Positions 50,669-61,168 of a DNA stretch of 64,000 bases are shown here, one piece after another. The stretch is from Strobilurus pachycystidiatus (taxonomy: Eukaryota > Basidiomycota > Agaricomycetes > Agaricales > Physalacriaceae), in contig JAHLMK010000004.1 of assembly GCA_019915135.1 (NCBI GenBank), positions 1,364,001-1,428,000 of the forward strand, given 5' to 3'. The notes below the pieces were generated by a model. That model had not been told where the DNA came from. It was given only the letters and a program-made list of their open reading frames with translations, and searched no databases. Position numbers and translations under genes: made by a program. Numbering within the stretch: the stretch's first letter is position 1; each line of letters begins with the position of its first letter.

Positions 50669-51969
50669 TCACACATCGTGCAATCCTGTCTTCTTGTCCC
50701 TCTGGAACTGCAAGGTGGGCATTGGGTATGCTTCGGCGACAGAAGGGCTAGGAACAGTCGTTCTCTTGACGTCTAGATGCCAACGCAATCAGCCGACGCT
50801 CGATACTTGAGATAAAGGTCGCGAATACCGAGTTGAGGATTATAGTTCCGACCAATGACGGCAGCGGCTGTCCGAGTGCGCTTTTGTCGATGAGCGCGTT
50901 TCCTCGAGATGTAAAGGAACAGTGCCATGAATGCCACGAAGGCAAGTCCGCCTAAGACACCGCCCACAATAGCGCCCGTATGATTGCTCTTATGGGCGCT
51001 CGAGTTTGAGGGCACAGAGGTTGATGTAGCGGAAGTCAAGTCAGCGATGCTATCTTTCGAACTGTTGTACGCCACAAAGTCGATACCAACAGGGTATGAG
51101 TTGATAACGCTTGTAACGTTGACAAACAACGTGTGTTCGCCAGCATCCAGATCTACCTGGAATAGTTTGGCCATAGGAATGATCTGAATGGTCGAGTTGT
51201 TCAGATTGACAGATCCCTGGGTAGCACCATCGTCGATTGAGAAGTCGAGAGTGAAGTTCCCCTGGGAGCTCGTGTCGGTCACAATGCCGTACACTGCGAC
51301 AGAGTCCCCTGGGGAAGGGTAAGCTCGAATTGAAGGGGTGGGGGAAGTATTCCCAAAACGTACCCACAAAGGGCAGCTTGAAGTTATCACCAACAGTCTC
51401 AGTCCAATGCGTCGTGTCAAGATAAGGACCACTCGAATAGTCGTATCCGACATTTGTCATATTAAGCGTGCTCCAATTGCCGCTCCAGTGTATCCCGCTA
51501 TTGCTATCGTCGACCATGACTGTACGGCCCTTCATGGCGGTCGAGTTGCCGGCGCTGACAGTGAGATAGTCAAACGCGGGAAAGAGAGCCATGTTGCCGA
51601 CAGCGTAGGTTATAGTGTGCTCTCCGTCCTCGAGCAAACCCGAATCGTAGAATCCAGCGCCGGTCTCGATGAGCATGTTCCCTCCATCGAGCTGAACGCT
51701 ATATTCGCCCTGCCCCCAGCGAGTGAGGCCCGTAGACACCTTGACGCGGGTACCTGCGGGATAGATCACATCAGTGACCGCCAGGCCAGAATCAAGCCAT
51801 CCAGACCGTTGAATCGATGCTTGAACCATCCATCGCCGCACCCAGAGCTCGCGATCGACGACCAGGTCTTCCTGAAGTACGAGTGGACGACGCGCTGGTG
51901 CATCGAGCTACACAGGTACTCGATTTCCGTGTCCTGGTCGTCGACGATGTAGATGATGCTCTCGGTCAT
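50669..51969 (-). CDS. Single-pass membrane protein with two beta-sandwich-like repeats (copy 1)
   Basis: The protein starts MTESIIYIVDDQDTEIEYLC without an obvious signal peptide. It has two related extracellular-type repeats, one starting at IVDDQDTEIEYL, the other at MVDDSNSGIHWSGNW. Each continues with a strand pattern including GEYSVQLDGGN / GNFTLDFSIDDG and ends GEHTITYAVGN / GEHTLFVNVTS. A Ser/Thr-rich stalk, a TM helix (TGAIVGGVLGGLAFVAFMAL) and a basic cytosolic segment follow, then TAAAVIGRNYNPQL. A last 56-nt intron (50773-50828) leads to DVKRTTVPSPSVAEAYP. The paralogue at 61169-62416 has an intron of the same size at the same place, which supports this end. Function unknown; a carbohydrate- or cell-surface-binding role is inference. 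Confidence 0.75.
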
Positions 51970-52603
51970 AGTGGAACGAGGGGCAAGGGCGAGGGAAAGA
52001 TAGCGCAGGAAGGTCCGCCATTTTATTGAAGGGTGACATCATGAGACCTTTGATAGCGTTCAGATTATGGCATCGGGAAGCCAAGGCAGATAGACACTGG
52101 CAGTTGGACAGAAGAGGCTTTGTCTGGCTTTCTCGAGCAGTCGGTGTGCGCATGTAGGGATCAGATCCAAGGCTCTCGTCGTTGTGCTCAAGGTGCTGAG
52201 AGAGGTACTATGGAAATTTTGGGTGCGAGTAACAGGAACAGCGCCCGTCAATGGTCCCAACAAATACCCCGACCAAGAAGCCGAGTTGGGCGTCCAGGGG
52301 GAGCCCATCACCACGTGGAATTTGTGCCAGGGAGTAGATGGAAGCAAAGAACTTTAAGAAGAGTGTGGGAGAGAAGGTGAGAGAGCGAATGACGTTGTGA
52401 CGCGCACTCAGAAACAGGCGGCCGTAAAGATGTCTGTGAGGCAATGTGAGATACTGTAACTGTCTGTCGAGGCTTTGTCTGCATTCAAGCGAGGAATACA
52501 GCATTAACGGTGAGTATCTATAGATACAGCGCTGAGCGCTCTACGACAAAGGTACCAAACTTGTATGGAAGCTTCAGTATCATGGCACAAAGCAACCAGT
52601 GCT
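51970..52603. other. Intergenic region upstream of copy 1
   Basis: Frames on both strands (for example 52208-52504 minus) show no supported domain. Confidence 0.5.
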
Positions 52604-54629
52604 TCATTCGGCGCTCGCGCTGGCAACAAACGCGTTGAAGTTGTACGTCTCCGGACTATTTTGAAACGAAAATGTGTCAGGATTCAATTCAACAACGCTT
52701 TTCCCGTCCCTTTCAATGACGCCCATCATATAGTCTTGCGGACTAATCGATACAGAGAGTTTGGTTAAACCAGCTTCGACGGCAAAGGTTCGCGAGTTTG
52801 TTGCTGAAGTGCTCAAGGTGACGTTTGCTGGGGCTGTGGCCAAAACGACGGCCCAAACCGCGTCCTGAAACTGAAGACTTTGATTAGGGAGGCGCCTGTA
52901 GTCATTGGGGTAAACGTACCAGTTCGAAGTTCGACGGTTGCCCTACGGAATCGCTTTGAGCTTGAGCAAGTGTCGAGTGGGGCCGCGACCACATGTAGAT
53001 TTGGTCCTTCTCTACGGTAGGGAAGGTCCCCGTCTTGAATGCAGTGGCATAATATTGAGTCAACCCCAGCCAAGCTGCTCAGTAATATTAGCATCTCGAG
53101 CCACAGTCAATCCGAAGCCAAATTTTACCTGTATGGTTCATGCCATCGGTCCAAGCTTCGCTGTTTGGCTGAGCACCTTTGATGGGTCCGATATAGTGGG
53201 ATTCGCCATAGTCGTTCCAAGTGTTGATTTCGACAATATCGTACTGGTCTCGAGAGTCAATCAGGGCCTCCCAGCGACGGGCATAGAGGTGTTGGTCCCC
53301 CAGATATACGAACTGTCCAGCTGTGGTCAGTTGTGAAAAAAGTAAATCGTGAAGCGTACGTTTTTATTGAAAGTGTCAGCTCCATAGTGCGTAAAGAACC
53401 ACGGGGATACAGAAGCCATATACACGAGCGAGGAGGCATCGCCGTCGCGCGATCTTAGATTGGATTGCAATGTCGACAGTCCCTTGAGATGGACTTCATC
53501 GGTCTGCGTGGAGCCGATGAACTGAGTCAACGAGGACTCAACGCCACTCGAGGTACCGGTGGAGAGCAGACTCGACAAGGACAGAGAACTGTTCGACAAT
53601 GAGTTGGCGACACTGACAGTGAGGTCGACGGGCCACGCAGAGTTCCACTAGAACAATATGGTGAGCAAAATGGCCTGAGTTAGATACAAAAGAAATTGAC
53701 AAGCTTACATTGAAGTCCCCATGCATGACACCTTCGAACGTCGAGAACGTGGAAGGATCGATAAAGAAGGACGGTACAAAGAACACGTTGTCCGCAAGGT
53801 CGGCATGTTGAACAAACTGTGTCTTCCATCCGTCGGCCACGCTATCTTGTCCAAACGAACACGTCTCGCCAGAGAATGTGGACACAAATGCTTTGCCATG
53901 ATAAAGAAACTGGTTGGGGTGCGCAAAGTAGGTCTGCACCCAACTCCGAAGAGTTTGCGCGTCGTCGGCAGATCCACATGCAAGGGAGGTCATGTCTAGC
54001 GAGAAGAAGAGTTTGAAATCCAATCCGGATTGCAAGGCAGCGGCGTATCTACGAGGTATTGAGTCTTTGACATCCACATTGAAAGGATAACATTACGCAT
54101 TGACAACTTGGTCCGGCTGCCAAGAGTCACTACCAACGTTGAGTGCGAAACCATCGATGCCGGAAGCATGAGCAAGTGAGATATCGTCGGCCCAGTCTTG
54201 CTGGGTATACGGAAAGGTGTTCCCGACCATGTGGTGTGCAACCACAAACTTTTGAGAGGAGGAGCTTGGTATTGGGGAGGCAGACGAGGACACGGAGGTG
54301 GAGGCTGAAGAGCTAGAGGGGATTTCCGTGGCCGAGATGGTCTCCGTGGATGAGGTTGAAGCCGATGCCAAGATGGTCTCCGTGGATGTGGTTGAAGCTG
54401 ATGCCACACTGGTAGTCGTAGATGGGACAGTTGAAGTAGGCGACATAGAGGAAGTGGTCGCCGTAATAGTGACAGTAATGGTGACTTGCGATACAGAGGA
54501 TGTGTGCCGGATAACAGGAAGAATTGCGGTGGAGGACACAGTCTCTCCAGTCTGGTCCCGCTTGAAGGGGATGACATACGCGTTAGCGAGCGTGAAGACG
54601 AAAAAGAGAGCGACGAGGAAGGAAGGCAT
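52604..54629 (-). CDS. Secreted GH71 alpha-1,3-glucanase (mutanase)
   Basis: The enzyme cuts alpha-1,3-glucan of fungal cell walls, for remodelling or attack on other fungi. A signal peptide (MPSFLVALFFVFTLANAYVI) is followed by a long Ser/Thr-rich O-glycosylated linker, here at the N-terminal side. The catalytic domain starts at KFVVAHHMVGNTFPYTQQDW and has HASGIDGFALNVGSDSWQ, FKLFFSLDMTSLACGSADDA, FVPSFFIDPSTFSTFEG, SVSPWFFTHYGAD and VEINTWNDYGESHYIGPI. It ends ETYNFNAFVASASAE after a small beta domain. Introns are short. The conserved Asp/Glu-bearing motifs are intact. No C-terminal carbohydrate-binding module is seen. Confidence 0.92.
54334..54405 (-). repeat. Two tandem 36-bp units in the GH71 Ser/Thr linker
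   Basis: Units 54334-54369 and 54370-54405 differ at a few bases and code for two Ala/Ser/Thr-Glu-Thr-Ile repeats of 12 residues. The linker could change length by slippage. Confidence 0.8.
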
Positions 54630-55060
54630 GAGTAAGTCGTGATAGAGCGTGTCCTGGCGCAGCCAGACGTCGTGGAGGAGCAGAAGGAAGGGGGGAAATG
54701 GCCTTTTACTTACACTAACTTTGAGAAACAATAAACACCTAGACGGGACTGATGCACATGCGTCATGGCCCGACGATGCGCTCGAACAAAAAGAACAATG
54801 CGGTCGCAATGGGAACAACGGCAGAGACTCAGACAGAGCGCAGATACTCAAGTCATGACCTCTCTCGCTTTGAGCAGCTATTGTCTCCAAGCCTGGATGA
54901 CAGAAATTTAAACATGAAGGACGAGGTCAATGGAAGTGGTTGCGAACCCGGGTTCCCCGCAGCTTCGGCTATGAACAGCTTTGTATTTACTTACCAGACT
55001 CGTCTCGTCTCGTCAACTGCCCGTTAGACCTTTTCATCGAGTTCAGCAGTCATGTAATAA
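54630..55060. other. Intergenic region
   Basis: Between the GH71 gene and the F-box gene, both on the minus strand. Nothing recognised. Confidence 0.5.
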
Positions 55061-56683
55061 TCATACTGCTAACTGCATCCAAACAAAATAATCGTGCCAA
55101 CAATCGTGCAAGTATTCCGCTTTGATCAAGTTCGATACTACATTGCTCCAGCGACCTTCGTCCAACTGTCTGACCCATCCTGGTGCCAGCAATTCCTCCA
55201 ATCGACAGTATCCGCCCGGGCCCTGTGCCGATCTCATTTCTTTAATCAGTCCGCATCTCATTTCCATCATAGTCAGAAAAGCATCCCTTGCACCTTCGCC
55301 GTCGAGGTTGCAACAACCGATGTTGAGTCTTTTGAGACGAGGGAGTATGGGGGGATCTCCAGCGCTCGTTGAGAGCCGGGAGAGAAATAACGTAGTGATT
55401 CCCTGATCAAGCAGAAACAATTCCTCAACTGTAGGGATGGTTTCGATAAACTCGATGAGGTTGGCAGTGTTCTCCGGCTCCAACGACATCTCCGTGCTTA
55501 GAGTAAGCTTTTTGAGTGCCGTGAGAGGTTGCGGAAACGCAGGAAGAATACACGGCCAATCTGCGGTATCTTCATCGGGATACTGCAGATTGAGGTATTC
55601 CAACGATGGCGTGTCGAGATGAGCGGTAAGCTCTCGTAGACAACCTGGCTTCGACGTCCCCAGTTCGGACAAGTACAAACACCGAAGTTGGATAAACTTC
55701 AAGGTGGTACCCGGAATAGCAAAGTGTCCCTCGCCGCGCAACACGAGTGACAAGGATTGAAGAGAATTCATCCTTGCCAAGCACATAATGTGGCTTGCTC
55801 CCAAGGTTTCATAGGAGACAAACTCAGTCATTTGCGACCAGGGCAGCTCGATCAGGGAACCAGCGACGAAGTCCAGTGCTATATGACGAAGAGCGGGGGC
55901 ATTCTCGAACGCAGTGACAGCGTTGATAGCGCTGGAATCCTCGATAAAAAATCTCAAGTCGGATAGAGACGAGAACGTGTTCCCTGCGAAATTGTGTAGG
56001 ATTCTGACAGGTCCGGTGAAATAGAGTTGTTTCCAACGCGGGATGCTCGTTTCGAGAAGGCCAATGATTGATTCGAGCTGATCAATCATACGCCAACCTT
56101 CCATCATAATTACCACAGATACACACTGATAGCCAGATCTATTGAGGAGCAGCGAGGTTTTGTACTGAAACTGTCGCACAGACAGTTCTGTCACATTGTG
56201 GGACGCGAAGTTGAGCCAAAGAAATGACCACAAGGATGGTTGGGATAGTACGAGACTTCTCCACCGGCTACAAACATGAGACAGGGACCATGGAGGAAGG
56301 AGGGGATCCCAGGAGTTGTCATCATCACCGCGCAGTGCGTCCTCCCAGGTGTATACACACCAATGGAATATTGCGGAGAGCAGCTCGGTGGGGAGAGTGC
56401 GAATGGGATGAGTGAGGGATTTAGCGTCCTCAATATGTAAGACGGCCTGTTCCCGTGCCTTCACGAGACGATCGAGAGATGCCCGTGTCTGGGAAATCCT
56501 GTCGTCGAAGGCGGCAAGAATGGTGGAGGAGTTTTCCGCGAGGAAACGAAATTGTGCGAGCTCCCCGTCCAGGAGGGGAAGACCGCTAAACAGGAGGTCC
56601 TGCACACGCTGTGAACGCGGCTTTTCGGGTTCATCAGGGCAGAGAGACGTGAGCGCGCTAGTCACGCAAGGTGGGGTCGCCAT
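55061..56683 (-). CDS. F-box protein with leucine-rich region
   Basis: A single exon of 540 residues. An N-terminal coiled coil (FDDRISQTRASLDRLVKARE) precedes an F-box (HPIRTLPTELLSAIFHWCVY), then SLSHVCSRWRSLVLSQPSLW. The C-terminal 380 residues form a leucine-rich, repeat-like body (RHIALDFVAGSLIELPWSQM; LKKLTLSTEMSLEPENTANL). This is the standard layout of the large F-box expansion in Agaricomycetes. F-box proteins bring substrates to SCF ubiquitin ligases; the substrate here is unknown. No frameshift or stop interrupts it. Confidence 0.85.
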   Translation of the reverse strand: MATPPCVTSALTSLCPDEPEKPRSQRVQDLLFSGLPLLDGELAQFRFLAENSSTILAAFDDRISQTRASLDRLVKAREQAVLHIEDAKSLTHPIRTLPTELLSAIFHWCVYTWEDALRGDDDNSWDPLLPPWSLSHVCSRWRSLVLSQPSLWSFLWLNFASHNVTELSVRQFQYKTSLLLNRSGYQCVSVVIMMEGWRMIDQLESIIGLLETSIPRWKQLYFTGPVRILHNFAGNTFSSLSDLRFFIEDSSAINAVTAFENAPALRHIALDFVAGSLIELPWSQMTEFVSYETLGASHIMCLARMNSLQSLSLVLRGEGHFAIPGTTLKFIQLRCLYLSELGTSKPGCLRELTAHLDTPSLEYLNLQYPDEDTADWPCILPAFPQPLTALKKLTLSTEMSLEPENTANLIEFIETIPTVEELFLLDQGITTLFLSRLSTSAGDPPILPRLKRLNIGCCNLDGEGARDAFLTMMEMRCGLIKEMRSAQGPGGYCRLEELLAPGWVRQLDEGRWSNVVSNLIKAEYLHDCWHDYFVWMQLAV

Positions 56684-56932
56684 CTATGACAAAGGTGAGC
56701 ATAGAGGTTGCGTTGGAGGAGTAGTCGCTACCGGCGAGAGATATTCTGAGGGTGCAAACCCAGAGCTCTGAGCCACAGCAGTGAATGAGAGTTTCGAACA
56801 AGTCGAGTTTAAGTCTTTGACGCGTGAGACCACGTGGCCGGCCCTTGAACTCCGACGACCAAGTAATCGTCTACCCCGGTCCAGCCAGCCTCGCGTCGAA
56901 AAGTCAAACCAAGCAGATCCTGGACGCGTATA

Positions 56933-59512
56933 ATGAGCCGGCAGCCATCGAGAGCGCCGCCGACGCCGTTGTCACTGGTAACGCCCTCCGTGTCGCCGCC
57001 ACACCTCCCCAAGGACAGACCAGACTCCATACCGCCACTGAAACGGAGACGCTTGTCGACTCCTCGTCGTGCATCTTCTCAGGATGCCCTTGTCGACGTC
57101 GAAAAAGAGCGCGGCGATTCCGTGGGGCGGCTGCTCGAGACATGGTCGCAGCTTGGGGAACGCTGGGGTAGGCGCATCGACGAGGACGATGTCGTTGATT
57201 TGTTGACGGGAGACGTGATTGAGAACCGCGGCGTCCTTGAGTCCATGTCCAAGCCGAGCGAGTTCGGGCCGCCGGCTGAAGACAACGTAGCGCCGGAGCG
57301 GGAATCTGCCGAAGCTGATGAAGACACGGAGGACGAGTTGGATTGCATCGTAGGCTTCGACGTCAAGGACCGCCCGATCCAGTACGCGCTCTCCGACGAC
57401 AACATCTCTACCACAGACGATGACGACGGCTCTCCCTTACAAACAAGCTTGCTGAACTATACCAATCATTACAAGCGTCTGGACGTCAACAATGCCCAGG
57501 ACGCGGAGGATCTCAGAGCCTTCCTCGAGGCAGAGCGCAAGCGCAAAGAGCTTTACGGAGTCGAAGACGAAGAGTCTGGTACAGACTCGGCCGAAGACGC
57601 GTCTGCCTCACTGCAGGACCACGACCCATCCGTGACAAAACACGGCGATGCCCCCAGTGACGAAGATGAACTCTATCATTGGGAAGACGAGCCTCGCGTG
57701 TCTCCCAAAACAACCACTCCGCGTCCTTCCAAATCTCCAGAGAAGGTTTCAAAAGCCAAACCGTCATCGTCGCCCTTCAAAGTCCCCAAACTACCACTGA
57801 AACCGAAAAACTCGTCTTCTTCCGAAGTCTTACAACTTCTCACCCCTCCTCGTTCTTCTTCCACCGTGTCCTTCCCGTCGCAGTCTCCTTCTCCGTCTAC
57901 GCCACGTCAACCAAGCCAGCACCGCTCCTCCGGGCCTTCCAAGCCACGCGTTACTCGGGTGCCCTCACGAGAAGAGGACACCGACATCGCTCCTCACGCA
58001 GACCCCGCTCAGACTCCCAAAACTTCACGCTTTGACGTAAAGAAAACGAGGATTGACACTTCTCACTCCCCTCATGTGTCTGCGACGCGTTCATCGCCCA
58101 TCAAGAACTCCCGCCTTCGGCCCGAAGTGGTCATTGAGCGTCCTCAGAAGACCAGCACTGTGACACGCGAAGGCAGCACGTCCAAGACCTCGGACCAGCG
58201 GAGAAAGGACTCGCATCGAGATGACATTGAGCCATCTCTGTCTCCGCGCAGTTCTCCACTGAAGGGCAAGGAGAAAGCCAGACCACCGATCTACGTTGTT
58301 TCGGATAGTGAAAATGATGAACCCCCTCCCAGGAAATCATCGACTCGTAAATCGTCACCGCCTGTTGTGTCTACACGGAAACGAAAGCGATCTTCTGAGG
58401 CTCCGTTGACAGCTCATGTGGCTGGTCAAGGTCGAGCAAAGTCCATCAATCGAGACATTAGCTCGTCTGATGAAGGTTTGCTCATCTATTCATTCTAACG
58501 TTCACTTCTCTCATCTTCTCCCCTAGATTTGCACGCAGAACGAAGATTTCAGAAATCAGCTGGTTCTCTCAAGCCAACCAGATCACGTCACCGCCCTGCG
58601 AGTGATTTTGAAGACGAGCAACCTCGAGCAGGACCTTCAAACCATCGACCCCAGAGGCGTCATGATCCGGAGACTTCCTATCATTCGCCTCCGACACGTC
58701 GCCCTGCGCCGAGGTTGGACAGCGACGATGAAGAACACTTTCAGCGTCCAAATCCGTCTCGTCAGCGATCTCAGAGCTACTTCGACTCGTCCTTACCACC
58801 ATCTTCTGATTCTGATCATCGTTATCAGTACCCACCGCCTTATCCGCCTCAGAATCCTATCCCATATGCTCATGTAATATTGGAAGCTATGCATCACCTG
58901 TCCAGCTGTCTCGCGGGTCCGTGGCCTCCAGCGTCGATCAAGGGCCGCCATAATCCTGCGCTAGGCGGTCCGTATACACCCTCGCGCTCAAGCTCCGCCT
59001 TTGGCACGCCTTCGCACCCGAATCCATACGCGTATGATCCGAATTTTTCGAGGGGAACGCTACCACCGTCCTCACCGGAAGAATTTTCTTCTCCTATACG
59101 ACGTGCCAGCTCTTTGGTTGAGCGGAGTCGTTCGCGTGGGAGACGCGTTTCATTCAAGTTTGAAGGACGAGATGGAGCAGAAGATGTCGATGAAGATGTG
59201 AGTCCTTTGCCCTATCAGGGTAAAGGCAAGGAGAGGGCGATTGGCAGGCCGACACGAAGGGATGATGTGGATTCTCCGCCCACGCAGCGAGCGAATTCAC
59301 GGGTCTTCAAAGGCACTGTTGGCAGGTCGACAGAGGCAGATGATGCCGACTCGACTTCTTCCGAGTCCGAGCCCGACATTCACGCGCCGAGACGGGGAAG
59401 GTCCAAAGCTCGCGCACAGACGCCTGGGCCTGCTCTGAACAAAGCGCAGGACCGTAATGGCGAGTCTAGTAGACGCACTCAACTGAAGGAACGAAAGAAA
59501 GGACGCGACTGA
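56933..59512 (+). CDS. Disordered nuclear protein with Scm3/HJURP-like motif (candidate CENP-A chaperone)
   Basis: Two exons give about 840 residues; the intron near 58476-58527 joins SSSDE to DLHAERRF. Residues 60-100 include LLETWSQLGERW and then DDVVDLLTGDVIENRGVL. That second stretch is close to the Scm3 domain pattern of a helix followed by (D)xIDLxTGEIxxDxGHL, which binds CENP-A/H4. An acidic DELDCI element follows. Most of the rest is Ser/Pro/Arg-rich and disordered, with several basic clusters (TRKRKRSS), phosphorylation-like SP/TP sites and RGRRVSFKFEG near the end. The single long 5' exon and ATG are clear. Scm3 identity is inference from one motif; other chromatin proteins could share it. 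It is divergent from the F-box gene. Confidence 0.6.
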
Positions 59513-59610
59513 GATACGCAGTATTTATTATTTATTTTTGTGTTTGTGATAATGGTCATGTTCTCGGCATACTAAAGCGGAATTGCAACTCTTCTTCATC
59601 TGTAACCACC

Positions 59611-60411
59611 ATGAACCAACAACACTTATCCCCCCGCCTCTCGACCTCGCCCGCACGACTTGGCTCGCTATCGCCCGCCTCGATACCGTCGTCGCCGACG
59701 TCCGTCAAATCATCCTCGTCCGCCATCTTCGAGCGAGACATCGAGCAAATCGGGTCTCCCACACACGCCCAACACAATCCCCACCGTATTCCAAGGGCGA
59801 AAAACACAGAGCTCAACGTACCGAGCGTCCTGGACAGCGCCGCCGCAATATTGACCGAGGACGGTGCCAATGATGTTGATGTGGAGCTCGTCAGTCGGAG
59901 TCCTTTGGGGAGTCGGAGCCCCTCGCCCAGGGCAAGCCTGCTGTTTGGCTCTCCTGCAATATCCATCATGTCATCATCGCTCTCTCCACCCGGCACGAGG
60001 CATAACACCTTTGGCCACGAAGATCCGCCCACCCCGACGTCGGCGTATTACTCCATGCAAAGTTCGCCGACGACGACCACCCGCGAGTTAGCCCCTTCCT
60101 CCCCCTCCCTTTCCGCCCATGTCCCCGTGTCCAACCATAACAAACGTCTCTCCTTTGTCTCGTATTCGGACCTGGTCGCGTCGGCGCCTTTGTCCACAGT
60201 GACGCTCACTTCGCTCACCAGCGAGTCTCAGGCCGAACCGCCTCATTTGATGGAATCAACTGGCATCCAGACTCCCGTGTACGACGAGTGGGAGCGGGAA
60301 GGCCTAGGCATGGGCTTGGAAGAGCGGCTGGCTGCGCTGGCCGGATCCAGTCCATCGAGCGAATACACACGGCCCAGTACGCGGCCATCGTCCTTCATCT
60401 CCCAGTTCTGA
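59611..60411 (+). CDS. Ser/Pro-rich conserved hypothetical protein
   Basis: A single exon of 266 residues. Most of it is disordered and Ser/Pro/Thr-rich with many SP sites. Two short segments look conserved: NKRLSFVSYSDLVASAPLST and, near the C-terminus, DEWEREGLGMGLEERLAAL. I recall similar proteins from other Agaricomycetes but no function. It starts about 100 nt after the Scm3-like gene on the same strand. Confidence 0.65.
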   Translation: MNQQHLSPRLSTSPARLGSLSPASIPSSPTSVKSSSSAIFERDIEQIGSPTHAQHNPHRIPRAKNTELNVPSVLDSAAAILTEDGANDVDVELVSRSPLGSRSPSPRASLLFGSPAISIMSSSLSPPGTRHNTFGHEDPPTPTSAYYSMQSSPTTTTRELAPSSPSLSAHVPVSNHNKRLSFVSYSDLVASAPLSTVTLTSLTSESQAEPPHLMESTGIQTPVYDEWEREGLGMGLEERLAALAGSSPSSEYTRPSTRPSSFISQF

Positions 60412-61168
60412 GGCTCCGCGCCGTCCACACCCTATGTAACACCAAACTGTCTCATTTCCGATAATTTCTGGGATCCGGTTTGTTCTCGAATGGATAATTC
60501 TACGCATCTACCTAATACTTTCGCTTGCCCTCCCTAACTTTATACATACAATATCTCTTACCACCGTATATATGTCTCACGAGCTGTTTATGAACTGTCC
60601 AAGAAACTGTCTATGTAATCTCATACTTTATCGACCTGCATTCGTTGCTATGTATCTCTCAAAGAAAACCTGTGAAATGGAGATATCAGAAGTTCCGGGT
60701 CTGGGTCTTGTGGTTCGAATGCGGTCAAAATGCGGTCTAGATTTGGCTCCCATCTGGCTCCGTATTGCGCCTTCTCTCCATATCTTTCATGCTGTTTCGC
60801 AATACCCTGGCAACGTCCGTGCCACTAGCGCCTTTCGACCTACTTGAAGCTTCAATACTCACCTACGACGCACTGGGCCCAAACTTGCCCATGTGATCAT
60901 GATGCTAAGAGTTGGGTCCATGATCAACAGTTCAATCGCGGCGTTCTCGTGCTCTCTCCTCCGCCGTAACTCAAAGATACTGCCGCTCTATCCTAGATTG
61001 CGCTTCTCACAGAGGACAGAGGATTGTTAGCGGTGTCTGGTGATCCTGTCAATCCCTGCATTCGGTTAAGACATAGGGATGATGATACCCATATAAACGT
61101 GAACGGTTATAAAGTGCACACACCGCTTTTCGCATGTCTGTCTGTTGTTCTGCTTCTCGTCTCCCGCC
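60412..61168. other. Intergenic region
   Basis: No supported gene. It ends with the TATA-bearing promoter of copy 2. Confidence 0.5.
61108..61114 (+). promoter_or_regulatory. TATA box of the membrane-protein copy 2
   Basis: TATAAAG lies 55 nt before the start codon at 61169. An intact promoter suggests the copy is still transcribed despite its internal stop. Confidence 0.5.
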
